A stretch of 64,000 nt of DNA from Chitinophaga pinensis. GTDB lineage: Bacteria > Bacteroidota > Bacteroidia > Chitinophagales > Chitinophagaceae. Position 1 is the first letter of the stretch. Each line of letters opens with the position of its first letter. Positions 52,996 through 62,085 of the stretch are shown piece after piece. Position numbers and translations under genes: made by a program. The notes under the pieces were generated by a model, which was given only the letters and a program-made list of their open reading frames with translations, was not told where the DNA came from and searched no databases. Location: positions 248,001 to 312,000 of the forward strand of contig NZ_VOHS01000003.1 of assembly GCF_007896845.1 (NCBI RefSeq), read 5' to 3'.

Positions 52996-55548
52996 ATGAG
53001 AATCTTTACTATCATTATTCTACTGCTGTTGACAGGCTACTACGCGCCGGCACAGTCGCAGGAAAGGGACTCCCTAACCCTGCGGCGGCTGGGTGAAGTA
53101 CAGATAGTAGGTTCCCGCAGTGTGACGCGTACACGTCTGAATGCGCCTGTACCAGTAGATGTTATTGACCTCAGATCTTTACAGGAAAACGCCCCACAGA
53201 CCAGTCTGACGCAGTTGCTGCAATATATCTCCCCTTCATTTCACTCTGTGAATGGCAGTAACGCCGGCGATGCAGGATCTGCACTCAATCTCGCACAATT
53301 AAAAGGATTGGGTGTAGACCAGCTGCTGGTCCTTGTGAATGGTAAAAGAAGACATAAAAGCTCCAACGTTAACTGGGGTGGCCTTGGTAACGGTGCTACC
53401 GGTTACGATCTGAATGCTATTCCAGCCGGCGCAATAGAACGTATAGAAATACTCAGAGATGGTGCTGCCGCGCAATATGGCTCAGATGCAATTGCCGGTG
53501 TGATCAATGTGGTGCTTAAAAAATCAACCGATGATATTACACTCAGCACTACCGCCAGTGTACGCCGGAGAGGCGATGGATTAACCACACGCACCAGTGC
53601 AGGCTATGGTTTTAAGCTGGGTGATAATGGCGGCTATCTTCGTCTGACCGCAGAATTTGCCACACAGGCTATCGCACTACCTGCCGGTAAAACAGATGCA
53701 GGATTGTACAATGGTCCTATTTACGGTGGTGGTGCCAACACCCGGGGCTATGATGCGATCTATACAAAAGAAATAGATGACGCCATATTGGCCAGCCGTG
53801 GTATTGACCGGCATTACTTCGATCAGCGTGGTGGCGGCGCTAATAAGGCAAAAGATGCACTGTTGTCATTCAACGCCGCTATTCCCCTCAAAGAAGGCGT
53901 AGAGCTATATACATTCGGTGGTATCAGTCATCGTAACTCTGAATTTACAGCGGTATACCGCCTGCCGGGATGGACAGAAAGAAATAACGCCTTCCTCTAC
54001 CCTGATGGCTTTTTGCCCGAAATGGACAATACCATCACAGATAAATCGATCGCTATCGGCGTAAAAGGAAAGATAGGACAGTGGACAACCGATCTTTCAA
54101 ACGTATATGGGAAGAATGATTTCGGGAACGTCATTGACAACTCATTGAATGCAAGCTACGGACTCAAAAGTCCGACCACTTTCGATGCCGGCCGGTATAA
54201 CGCATCCCAGAATACCGCCGGTCTTGATATCTCCCGGTATTTTGAACATGCTTTGCATGGTGTCAATGTGGCTTTTGGCGGACAGTATCGCGTGGAGACC
54301 TACCAGATCATTGCCGGAGAAGAAGCTTCTTATGCGAAGGCTGACCTGCGGACGATCTACAATATAGATACAACCGCAGCCGGTGTGCCTTATCAGTCTG
54401 CCGCAGGACTGATTGCCTTAAACAGCCTCTCCCCCGGTTCCCAGATCCATGCAGGTTTTCGTCCCGCAAATGAAGTAAATGTCAACCGTGCTGTAACCGC
54501 CGGTTATGTAGATATTGAGGCCAACATCACCCGTCGGTGGTTGTTGTCTGCCGCCGTAAGAGCAGAGCATTTCTCTGACTTCGGTAATGTTACTACCTGG
54601 AAAATAGCCAGTCGTTATAGCCTTGCTAAATGGCTGGCTTTCCGGGGAGCCTATAACACCGGTTTCCGTGCCCCTGATCTTGCACAGTTCTATTACACAG
54701 AAACGTCTACCACTTTTCAGCAGGGACGTGCAGTAGATCTGGTAACAGCTTCCAATAAAAGCGCAGCGGCAAGAGCATTGGGTATCCCTTCGCTGACGCC
54801 TGAGCGTTCAAGAGGATTCAGTGCCGGCATCACTTCAGAACCTGCACCAAGAGCGGAACTCAGCATAGACGCCTATCATGTGGAAATAGATAACCGCGTG
54901 GGTAACACAGGTAATTTCTCTGCACTGGATACGAATCTGCCGGAGGATGTAAGAAATCTGTTACTGCAAACAGGCACCACACAGGCAAAATTCTTCTACA
55001 ATGCTTTCAGTACCCGCACCAAAGGAATTGAGTTCACCGGTAGTTATAAAGTGCTGCTGAATAAAGCTTCCTTATCATTTCTTGCAGGTGCGAATTTCTC
55101 AAAGAATGAAGTCACCGGTGTGAATACACCCAAAGGGCTTGAAGCCTATCGTTATGTCATCTTCAGCGAAGCAGAAAGAGCCCGGGTAACCACAAATATT
55201 CCGCAGCAGAAAGTCACCCTGCAGGGTGTTTATAATTCACGCAAATGGAACCTGTTATTGCGTACCGTTTATTTCGGCACTGTCACTACGGCTACAGCGT
55301 TGAATGCTACCTTTCCCCGCCCGGATTATTTCTTCCAGAAACTGCCTGCTATATGGGTAACAGATATTTCGGCCGGTTATCATATTACACCACAGTTGCT
55401 GGCAAGCATTGGCGTCAACAATGCATTTAATGCATTGGGAGATTACACCGCGCCGGAGATTGCCGGACTGCGTAACCCTACGGTAGTAGGTATTCAGAAT
55501 GGCAGCGCCGGTATTCAGCCTTTTGCCAGACTACTGGCTAAATTTTAA
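52996..55548 (+). CDS. TonB-dependent outer-membrane receptor (non-SusC type)
   Basis: The 850-residue receptor has a short signal (MRIFTIIILLLLTGYYAPAQS), a plug domain (GEVQIVGSRSVTRTRLNAPVPVDVIDLRSLQENAPQTSLTQLLQYISPSF, then LVLVNGKRRHKSSNVNWGGLGNGATGYDLNAIPAGAIERIEILRDGAAAQYGSDAIAGVINVVLKK) and a 22-strand barrel with NTGFRAPDLAQFYYTETSTTFQQG. It has no carboxypeptidase-regulatory or STN domain and no SusD partner, unlike the other two receptors here. It probably imports a small chelate, cofactor or organosulfur compound. Operon position supports a redox-linked ligand. Confidence 0.9.
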   Translation: MRIFTIIILLLLTGYYAPAQSQERDSLTLRRLGEVQIVGSRSVTRTRLNAPVPVDVIDLRSLQENAPQTSLTQLLQYISPSFHSVNGSNAGDAGSALNLAQLKGLGVDQLLVLVNGKRRHKSSNVNWGGLGNGATGYDLNAIPAGAIERIEILRDGAAAQYGSDAIAGVINVVLKKSTDDITLSTTASVRRRGDGLTTRTSAGYGFKLGDNGGYLRLTAEFATQAIALPAGKTDAGLYNGPIYGGGANTRGYDAIYTKEIDDAILASRGIDRHYFDQRGGGANKAKDALLSFNAAIPLKEGVELYTFGGISHRNSEFTAVYRLPGWTERNNAFLYPDGFLPEMDNTITDKSIAIGVKGKIGQWTTDLSNVYGKNDFGNVIDNSLNASYGLKSPTTFDAGRYNASQNTAGLDISRYFEHALHGVNVAFGGQYRVETYQIIAGEEASYAKADLRTIYNIDTTAAGVPYQSAAGLIALNSLSPGSQIHAGFRPANEVNVNRAVTAGYVDIEANITRRWLLSAAVRAEHFSDFGNVTTWKIASRYSLAKWLAFRGAYNTGFRAPDLAQFYYTETSTTFQQGRAVDLVTASNKSAAARALGIPSLTPERSRGFSAGITSEPAPRAELSIDAYHVEIDNRVGNTGNFSALDTNLPEDVRNLLLQTGTTQAKFFYNAFSTRTKGIEFTGSYKVLLNKASLSFLAGANFSKNEVTGVNTPKGLEAYRYVIFSEAERARVTTNIPQQKVTLQGVYNSRKWNLLLRTVYFGTVTTATALNATFPRPDYFFQKLPAIWVTDISAGYHITPQLLASIGVNNAFNALGDYTAPEIAGLRNPTVVGIQNGSAGIQPFARLLAKF

Positions 55549-55579
55549 ACGCACCTGATGGTGCATTAAAAGATGCGAC

Positions 55580-56392
55580 ATGAAAAAGAAGCCTTATCTC
55601 CATCATACGATCATGTTGTTGTTGTTTGTCTTACTGACAGCCTGCAACAAGGCAGACTATCTTGATGTAAATGCGGGGGAAAGACCACCGCTCAATGCGC
55701 AGATCAGTTTCGTCAATGCGCGCCCGGCAGATGTGCCCTTACAGTTCTGGATATTTACGACGCAGGTAACAACAACGGCGGTTGGCATCAATCAGGCATC
55801 GCCTTATTTACCTGCTTTATTCGGTAACGTACAGATCAATTTCACAGAAGGTACCGGCACCAGTTATAAGTTATCCCGTCAGTTTGGTAATCAGGCTACT
55901 TTCTCTGCGAATGGTGGCCCTAATGGTCCTATTGCCGGTTATTATCACACGGTGTTTGCTGCGGGCGCCAAAACAGATATTACCAAAGATACCCTCATAC
56001 TATTCTATGACAACCCGCAGGCACCCGCTGCAGGTAAAGCTAAACTACGCTTCGTGCATCTCGCGCCGTCCATCGCTGCCGTACAGGTGTCATTACAGCA
56101 GGAAGGACATGAACGCCTGCTGTTTGACACGGTGGATTACGGCCGTGCCGGCGGATCGGTATTAACAGGCGAGGGCCTGAATGCATGGTCGCTGAGCCCT
56201 TTTGTAGAAGTGCCAGCGGGTGCTTCCTCATTGGCGATCAGTACCGTAGCAGATCGTCAGCCACTGGTAATCGATAAAGAAGCCTTTTCCCATCTTTTGC
56301 TGGAAGCAGGTAAAAGCTATACCGTCTTCCTGCATGGCGTACCGGGCAAAGCAGCGACAGGAGGCGCTATCATCACTCATTTTGAGAACTAA
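55580..56392 (+). CDS. DUF4397 family lipoprotein
   Basis: The 270-residue protein has a lipoprotein signal (IMLLLFVLLTAC, modified Cys22). It contains a DUF4397 beta-sandwich: AQISFVNARPADVPLQFWIFTTQV near the start, LRFVHLAPSIAAVQVSLQQ, and SPFVEVPAGASSLAIST followed by LEAGKSYTVFLHG. The family is secreted and of unknown function. It follows the TonB receptor by 31 nt, so it may be a surface accessory protein of that receptor. Confidence 0.75.
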   Translation: MKKKPYLHHTIMLLLFVLLTACNKADYLDVNAGERPPLNAQISFVNARPADVPLQFWIFTTQVTTTAVGINQASPYLPALFGNVQINFTEGTGTSYKLSRQFGNQATFSANGGPNGPIAGYYHTVFAAGAKTDITKDTLILFYDNPQAPAAGKAKLRFVHLAPSIAAVQVSLQQEGHERLLFDTVDYGRAGGSVLTGEGLNAWSLSPFVEVPAGASSLAISTVADRQPLVIDKEAFSHLLLEAGKSYTVFLHGVPGKAATGGAIITHFEN

Positions 56393-56406
56393 CAATAAAA
56401 TATATC

Positions 56407-57276
56407 ATGCATCTGAAACCTGTAACAGCCATCAGTGGGTACACCCGGGAACAGTTCACGACAGCATATCTTGAACCCGGTATTCCGGTATTGATCAAAG
56501 ATTTTATTGAACCGGACAGTGTAGCCCTGCAAAAATGGAACTATGATTACTTCCGGCAGGAAGCGGGAGCAGTAATGGTAGGTGTACATAGTGAAGAAAA
56601 TGCACATCTGGACAAGGCAACAAGTCAGCCGGGCGAGAAGATGAAGTTTGGCGACTACCTTGACCTGATAGAATCGCGGCCTACGGTGAGAAGGTTATTC
56701 CTCTTCAACCTGTTGCGGGAGCGACCGGATATTAAAAAGGAACTGAAGGTCCGGAAGATCGCCGATAATCTGTTGACGTGGTTACCTTTTTTATTCTTCG
56801 GAGGAGAAGGTTCTTCTGTCAGGTATCACTATGATATCGATATGTCACACGTATTCCTGTCACAGTTTCAGGGCGTGAAAAAGGTGTGGTTATTTCCGAA
56901 TGAGCAATCCGATCTCTTATACCGTTTACCATGGAATTTCCACGGTATTGCCGATCTGCGGAATCCGGACTATGAAGCCTTCCCGGCATTGCGGCAACTC
57001 AGTGGATGGGAATGTACCCTGCATTTCGGGGAGACCTTGTATATCCCTTCCGGATACTGGCATTACATCCAGTATGAAACAGCAGGCTATTCCGTGGCAT
57101 ACAGGGCCTTACCGGTCTCTATGCTGAAACGCGCTGTAGGTGTCAGGAATATCTTCATCACCCGTCGTTTTGATGACGCGATGCGCAGGATACTCGGTAA
57201 GAAATGGTTTGATTATAAGATGAAAACTGCTTACAGAAGAGCAGCACGTGCCGTGGAAAGAGGAAACTCAAGGTAA
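56407..57276 (+). CDS. Cupin-8/JmjC-like protein
   Basis: The 289-residue cytoplasmic protein has the cupin-8 (JmjC-like, 2-oxoglutarate- and Fe-dependent hydroxylase) fold. Seen are PVLIKDFIEPDSVALQKWNYDYFRQEAG (residues 27-54), the metal-binding RYHYDIDMSHVFLSQFQGVKKVWLFP (His and Asp near 139-141) and LYIPSGYWHYIQYE (His near 218-222). Such enzymes hydroxylate proteins or small molecules. The C-terminal 50 residues are basic. It is 14 nt after the DUF4397 gene and ends the operon. The substrate is unknown. Confidence 0.8.
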   Translation: MHLKPVTAISGYTREQFTTAYLEPGIPVLIKDFIEPDSVALQKWNYDYFRQEAGAVMVGVHSEENAHLDKATSQPGEKMKFGDYLDLIESRPTVRRLFLFNLLRERPDIKKELKVRKIADNLLTWLPFLFFGGEGSSVRYHYDIDMSHVFLSQFQGVKKVWLFPNEQSDLLYRLPWNFHGIADLRNPDYEAFPALRQLSGWECTLHFGETLYIPSGYWHYIQYETAGYSVAYRALPVSMLKRAVGVRNIFITRRFDDAMRRILGKKWFDYKMKTAYRRAARAVERGNSR

Positions 57277-57426
57277 AGGACTATCAGGATATTGCCGGTG
57301 GAACTCTGCTGACAGCGAAGACTGTCTGACCGATTTAGTGGTGGAAAATCGGAAGGAGTACGTATTGCCAGTAGGGTTCCATTGCCGGTAAACAATAACG
57401 TTTTATACTATCTGCTGAATGATGAA

Positions 57427-58131
57427 TTATTTTACGTTGAATACAAAGCCTATCCCGTATACGTTCTTAATACTGATACCCGGATTCTGCTGGAAATATT
57501 TTCTGAATCTGGAGATAAATACATCCAGACTACGACCAACGAAATAGTCATTGGAGCCCCATACCTTGGTCAGTATCTCTTCACGTTTAATCACGCGGTT
57601 GACGTTATGGAAGAATAATACCAGCAGATCACATTCTCTTGGTGTGAGCACGATCTCATCTCCCTGTTCGGTGACGAGTTTCAGTGAGTCTACGTACAGC
57701 TGTGTATTACCGATGGTAATAACGTTCTTTGCCTGTACGACTTCCGGCGCAGTAGCAGGTTGTTTACGTTTGATGATATTACGGATACGAAGTACAAGTT
57801 CGTCGATATCAAAAGGTTTGACCACGTAGTCATCCGCTCCTATTTTCAAACCGTTGAGACGATCGGTTTTTTCACCGCGTGCGGTAAGGAACAGGAAAGG
57901 TACCTGGTTATTGATTTTCACGATATGTTCGGCCAGTTCAAAGCCATCCATACCGGGGAGATTGACGTCAATCAGGAGAATGTGGTATAGTTCAGGTGCT
58001 CTCTTGAATTCTTCCAGTGCGTCACTGCCGTTTGGCTGCCAGTTTACTTCGAAGTCCATTAACTCCAGGTATTGCTTGACTACATTACCCAGATCAGCTT
58101 CATCTTCGACCAATAAAATTCGGTGTCTCAT
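57427..58131 (-). CDS. OmpR/PhoB-family response regulator
   Basis: The 234-residue regulator has a receiver domain (RILLVEDEADLGNVVKQYLEL, phospho-Asp in ILLIDVNLPGMDGFEL, KIGADDYVVKPFDIDEL) and a C-terminal winged helix (LTPRECDLLVLFFHNVNRVIKREEILTKVWGSNDYFVGRSLDVFISRFRKYF). It binds DNA when phosphorylated by the kinase encoded 58 nt upstream on the same strand. Targets are not evident; no neighbouring operon has a clear repeated site. Confidence 0.94.
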   Translation of the reverse strand: MRHRILLVEDEADLGNVVKQYLELMDFEVNWQPNGSDALEEFKRAPELYHILLIDVNLPGMDGFELAEHIVKINNQVPFLFLTARGEKTDRLNGLKIGADDYVVKPFDIDELVLRIRNIIKRKQPATAPEVVQAKNVITIGNTQLYVDSLKLVTEQGDEIVLTPRECDLLVLFFHNVNRVIKREEILTKVWGSNDYFVGRSLDVFISRFRKYFQQNPGISIKNVYGIGFVFNVK

Positions 58132-58189
58132 AGCTGCAATTTTTAATTTGAAGCAGGCGACATTGTCTACGTCAGAATGTTTACTATTG

Positions 58190-59686
58190 TTATTGAGGAA
58201 TTACAATTACAAATGTAGTTCCATTTCCTACTTCGCTGTCTACCTTTAGTTTCCATTTGTGGGCATCTATGCATTGTTTTACATAGTGTAACCCGAGTCC
58301 CAACCCCTTTGTGTTTTGTGTTAGATCTTTCTGATATCTGTAGAATTTCTCAAAGATGTGTTTAAGCGTATCTTTTGACATGCCGATACCATCATCTGTT
58401 ATTGTGATATAGATGTGCTCATTATCATTGTTGATCATTACCACCAGTTCTTTTACCGGGTGTGCATTATACTTTACGGCATTGTCAAGGATATTCAGCA
58501 TCAGGGTCGTGAAATGGAAGCTATCCAGTTCTACTACCATATCTGTTTCTGCCGGTTTAAAATCTATCTGCACATTGGATGCCGAAAACCTGATACTGAA
58601 ATCTGTCAGTATCTCGCTCACTCTCATGTTAAGATGCTGTGGCGTTTTCTGTACAAATAATTTATCTACCGTCGCAAGATCAAGTACTTGTCCGAAGAGT
58701 AATTTCAGCCGGTGTGACTGCCGGTCGATAATCTCTGATAAAGAGCGGATGGCCACTTTGTTATCCAGTATTTTTTCATTCTGGATATTTTTATTGGCCA
58801 CCATAATGGCTGATAATGGTGTATGAAATTCGTGCGTAATATTATTGATAAAATCAGTTTTTACATCTGAAAGATGTTTCTGCTTTATCCAGTTCCGCAT
58901 CGTGATGAAAAATAATATAATTATCGCAAACATTGATAAAAGAGACATTGTCAGCATCAGCCGCATCTGCCGGAACACCATTTCGCGTCTGTTATAAGGC
59001 TCGGCATGAAGACTGAACTGCATGGCATAAGTGTAGGGTACAGGTGTGCTGACATTGAGTCCCAGTACCTGACTGCGGTCATCCGGATCTTTCAGATCAC
59101 CGAATATGCGTATACCATCTGACCACTGCATGGAATCATCTATCAGCTTGTATTTGCGCCGGCTATTGTAGATATTGATATATCTTCTGTCACCGGTCAT
59201 GATATCTATTTTGAGAATAGTAAGTGCATAACGTAGTGAGTCTGTGATGTTATTCCGTTGACGGATCACGCGCATCAGACTATCTGTAGTGGATTGTGCT
59301 TTGAGTTTGTGAAATACATCATTCAATAATTCCTGTGAATAGGTCTGGAACTTTGTAGTATCGGTCTGATACAGCGCTTCCAGATTTTTCACCTGCGGCA
59401 TCAGTATAGAGTCTACAATTGCCTGTCCGCCAGGAAATAATTTATCATTGGTGATAGCTTTCGAATATTCTTCGTTAATCTTGTTTTTCTTTTCGTAGTA
59501 GAAACGACGGTTAAGCAGATCGTAGGTATTATATACCAGAATGAACTGCACGAGCGCCAGTACCAGGAAGCAAATGACAGATGTGGTGATATAGATTTTG
59601 AAAGGATGCCGCATGAAAAAATTCCTGAAGAACAAATATATCCTTTCAGATGGCAGTTTGCGCAAACTCCATAATTTTCTAATCAT
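58190..59686 (-). CDS. Sensor histidine kinase (HisKA/HATPase type)
   Basis: The 498-residue membrane kinase has a membrane segment near residues 33-55, a large periplasmic sensor (about 60-240), a second segment near 250-270 (LMLTMSLLSMFAIIILFFI) and then the kinase core. The phosphoacceptor is in FINNITHEFHTPLSAIMVANKNI, with the N-box LDNAVKYNAH, GIGMSKDTLKHIFEKFYRY and the G-box NTKGLGLGLHYVKQC. It pairs with the downstream OmpR-type regulator. The sensor domain is not recognised. Confidence 0.93.
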   Translation of the reverse strand: MIRKLWSLRKLPSERIYLFFRNFFMRHPFKIYITTSVICFLVLALVQFILVYNTYDLLNRRFYYEKKNKINEEYSKAITNDKLFPGGQAIVDSILMPQVKNLEALYQTDTTKFQTYSQELLNDVFHKLKAQSTTDSLMRVIRQRNNITDSLRYALTILKIDIMTGDRRYINIYNSRRKYKLIDDSMQWSDGIRIFGDLKDPDDRSQVLGLNVSTPVPYTYAMQFSLHAEPYNRREMVFRQMRLMLTMSLLSMFAIIILFFITMRNWIKQKHLSDVKTDFINNITHEFHTPLSAIMVANKNIQNEKILDNKVAIRSLSEIIDRQSHRLKLLFGQVLDLATVDKLFVQKTPQHLNMRVSEILTDFSIRFSASNVQIDFKPAETDMVVELDSFHFTTLMLNILDNAVKYNAHPVKELVVMINNDNEHIYITITDDGIGMSKDTLKHIFEKFYRYQKDLTQNTKGLGLGLHYVKQCIDAHKWKLKVDSEVGNGTTFVIVIPQ

Positions 59687-59996
59687 ATTTAAATATCGGA
59701 AATTTAAATTTCATTCACAATTCGTTTAAGATTGTTTACACTTTGTTTGCTTTCCATTTACAACTTTTCTGCTGCGCCTTTTTTAATTTCGGTTGTCGTT
59801 CATCCATTTTTAGCATACTAGTATCAACCAATACTGTTTAACTGTCACAACAAAGCGTCTCAGACCTTTGTGCTAATTACCACGATCACGTACTCAGCTG
59901 TTTTAGAGAAAAAAGTAACAACTACAGGCTGTACTCCTGTACGGCTTGTAGCTTGTTTGTTAGTTAATCACATCTTAAACCCTAATTTCAGATTCC
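59687..59996. other. Divergent control region between kinase and metalloprotease genes
   Basis: 310 nt without a gene. A 13-bp hairpin (59922-59951) lies in the probable 5' leader of the metalloprotease gene. No TAnnTTTG element was seen on either strand. Confidence 0.5.
59922..59951 (+). promoter_or_regulatory. Hairpin in the metalloprotease leader
   Basis: A 13-bp RNA stem (59922-59934 with 59939-59951) with two G:U wobbles closes a UCCU loop, 46 nt before the start codon. T-rich sequence follows (TTGTTTGTTAG), so it may be a weak attenuator. Confidence 0.35.
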
Positions 59997-60929
59997 ATGA
60001 AAAAGAGCCCTCAATTAATCGTTCTGTCAGGCCTGTTGGCATCCACGTTTTTATTGGGAAGTTGTAAAAAAGACAATGACCCCCTTAAAGCAAAAAAGCC
60101 GGTGACCGAAGAAGTAGCGGCAGAAATACCGCCTGCAACCTGGCAGGAACACTGGTTTGAACACGTACAACTCCTAAAGCGTGTTTATTACAATGATCAC
60201 ATTGCGGTGTATTATGATAATGATATGCCCACTAATGTAACGTGGCCTTATCGCCGTCTGGATAGCATCTGGCGCTATACAAAAAGAACATACGGTGAAT
60301 TCGGTCCGGATAAACGCCTGTTCGTAATCCTGCATGAAAATAAGTATAGTGGCGGACATCCTTCAACTTATTTTGATGCCAGCCATGATTTCCGCAATGT
60401 TATTGATGTGGGATTAAACGGCTCATGGGCTGACAGTACCGGACAACCACTCCATATTACCGCCCATGAAGTTGGTCATATCGTGGAAGGCGCATCAAAA
60501 GGATTTCATAATTCACCTGCATTCCCGCTGTGGGGTGACAGCAAATGGATGGAAATTTATCAGTATGACGTGTACAAATCATTAGGCTGGACCACCATCG
60601 CAAATGCATGGTATAACGACATGTGGAACAAAGTAGATAACTTCCCGGTAGCAAATACCCGTTGGTTCAGGAACTGGTTCTACCCTATTTATAACCAGCA
60701 CGGAGGCACAGCTACACTGAACCGCTTCTTCACATTATTAGCGCAGTATTTTCCTAAAAATGGTACCAACTATGCCCGTAATATGAACTGGGGAGAGTTT
60801 GTACATTTCTGGAGTGGCGCTGCAGGTGTCAACCTGAAAGCACAGGCTACCATCGCCTTCGGATGGCCCGCCAGCTGGGAAACACAATTCCAGCAGGCAA
60901 GGCAGACTTTCCCGAATATCACGTATTGA
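59997..60929 (+). CDS. Lipoprotein zinc metalloprotease-like protein
   Basis: The 310-residue protein has a lipoprotein signal (LIVLSGLLASTFLLGSC, modified Cys23). Residues 153-166 (HITAHEVGHIVEGA) contain the zinc-protease motif HExxH (His157, Glu158, His161). Upstream lies LFVILHENKYSGGHPSTYFDASH, and downstream WGDSKWMEIYQYDVYKSLGW, which may supply the third ligand and active-site edge, as in gluzincins. It is probably an outer-surface peptidase. It has not been assigned to a named peptidase family here. It is monocistronic with a terminator after it. Confidence 0.72.
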   Translation: MKKSPQLIVLSGLLASTFLLGSCKKDNDPLKAKKPVTEEVAAEIPPATWQEHWFEHVQLLKRVYYNDHIAVYYDNDMPTNVTWPYRRLDSIWRYTKRTYGEFGPDKRLFVILHENKYSGGHPSTYFDASHDFRNVIDVGLNGSWADSTGQPLHITAHEVGHIVEGASKGFHNSPAFPLWGDSKWMEIYQYDVYKSLGWTTIANAWYNDMWNKVDNFPVANTRWFRNWFYPIYNQHGGTATLNRFFTLLAQYFPKNGTNYARNMNWGEFVHFWSGAAGVNLKAQATIAFGWPASWETQFQQARQTFPNITY

Positions 60930-60995
60930 TGCAGAGAAACATATGGGTTACGGTTTGATCACCTGTCAACAGATCATTAAACTGTAGCCTCGATG

Positions 60996-61024
60996 AAATG
61001 CACCGGCTATGTTCCGGTGCATTT
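60996..61024 (+). terminator. Terminator after the metalloprotease gene
   Basis: An 11-bp perfect stem (60996-61006 with 61014-61024) with a 7-nt loop and a T-run tail. Confidence 0.9.
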
Positions 61025-61585
61025 TTTTTATGCCCGCACGTCAGATAAAACGCTATCCGATTGCACCTGATATTCTTTCATTGTAAAACGCCGGCTGAAA
61101 ACAATTGCTTCCCTGTAAAGCTAATCCTGCATTCAATACACCAGATGTAAAATTTTTAGGTACCAGGACATTCGATGTAAATGGCATTGTATCTCGTCGG
61201 TAAGTGGTAGATAAGCCGTAGATAACCCGTATATAAGCCGTATATAAGGCATTCCTATAGGTACGGCTTATATACGGGTTATCTACGGCTTATCTATGTT
61301 TTATCTATGGCTTGTTTTGCCGAATGTATCGATACTGCAGGCCCGGATAACACCGTTGATCTGGTGGCTGCCATGAAGCTAGTTTGTAAAGTATTTTCTA
61401 ACTAATTGATAATCAATATAATTTTATTCCGCAGATCTCCTCATACCCCAATTTTCCGGCTATATCCCCTTAAGAATTAGGACTTTGGGAGTATTATTCC
61501 ACACCCGGCTGCTAAGAACATACTGGCAGATATTTTGTTCTATTTAGTATGTCAGCTTTTAACTAACCCATTAAAATGTGAGATT
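61025..61585. other. Gene-free stretch with a long palindrome
   Basis: About 560 nt without a credible gene. It holds the 11-bp-unit palindrome at 61208-61296 and a short ACATACT/AGTATGT inverted repeat near 61518-61554. Confidence 0.55.
61208..61296. repeat. Long palindrome built from 11-bp units
   Basis: Arms 61208-61242 and 61262-61296 are perfect 35-bp inverted copies around 19 nt. The left arm reads as 11-mers TAGATAAGCCG, TAGATAACCCG, TATATAAGCCG; the right continues past its arm with TATGTTTTATC and TATGGCTTG. The design equals that of 21972-22064 but the sequence is different. Confidence 0.9.
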
Positions 61586-61705
61586 ATGAAGACGTATTCA
61601 ATCAGGGGTCAAGAGACGGTGACAAGAGGAGCGAAGGAAGCAAAAGCAGATCGTTCATCAAACAGTGATAATCGATACTCTCCCCAGGCAGTCAGCAGCC
61701 AATAG
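61586..61705 (+). CDS. Possible 39-residue hypothetical protein
   Basis: The ATG frame encodes a hydrophilic peptide beginning MKTYSIRGQETVTRGAKEA and ending DNRYSPQAVSSQ. No family is recognised. It has no signal or membrane segment and its composition (Lys, Arg, Ser, Asp, Gln) looks unstructured. It precedes the 61782 gene by 76 nt in the same direction. The preceding 22 nt (AACCCATTAAAATGTGAGATT) are A-rich, as often in this phylum. Confidence 0.4.
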   Translation: MKTYSIRGQETVTRGAKEAKADRSSNSDNRYSPQAVSSQ

Positions 61706-61781
61706 CAATATATCAACAGATTCTCTCCAACTTTATCTGCTGCGGAATATCCCGCAGTAGCACCCCTCTTAATTGTTTGTT

Positions 61782-62033
61782 ATGGAAAGGCGTACTATTA
61801 CAGTTTATATTGAAGGACGATCTTATCAGCTTGCAATCACCGTAGATGACGTAGCACAGGAAACCACTTACGAAGTCATCACCAGCGGCGATATCCTGAG
61901 GGATTTTATGCCGGAAGCAATAGACTGGCAGGATGACCGTATGATCACGCCGGAAGAGCGTGTCAGAACCATTGAAAGTGAACAGATCGCCCGCATCATC
62001 TGGACAGACATTCTGGATATGATGGAACATTAA
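61782..62033 (+). CDS. Hypothetical 83-residue protein
   Basis: The small acidic protein (MERRTITVYIEGRSYQLAITVDDVAQETTYEVITSGDILRDFMPEAIDWQDDRMITPEERVRTIESEQIARIIWTDILDMMEH, written here only by its ends and motifs: RTITVYIEGRSYQLAI at the start, IARIIWTDILDMMEH at the end) is not recognised. The first half is predicted beta and the second helical. The ATG at 61782 is preferred to an in-frame TTG at 61773. A CTGCGG/CCGCAG hairpin lies about 20-45 nt upstream. Confidence 0.5.
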   Translation: MERRTITVYIEGRSYQLAITVDDVAQETTYEVITSGDILRDFMPEAIDWQDDRMITPEERVRTIESEQIARIIWTDILDMMEH

Positions 62034-62085
62034 TACTATCCCCCCTCTTTTACTACTTAAAAGAGCAAAAAAATACCGTTCAAAT

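Noticed and set aside
57382-57618. 78-residue plus-strand ORF over the end of the response regulator gene
   Set aside because: It is antisense to the conserved OmpR-type C-terminal domain.
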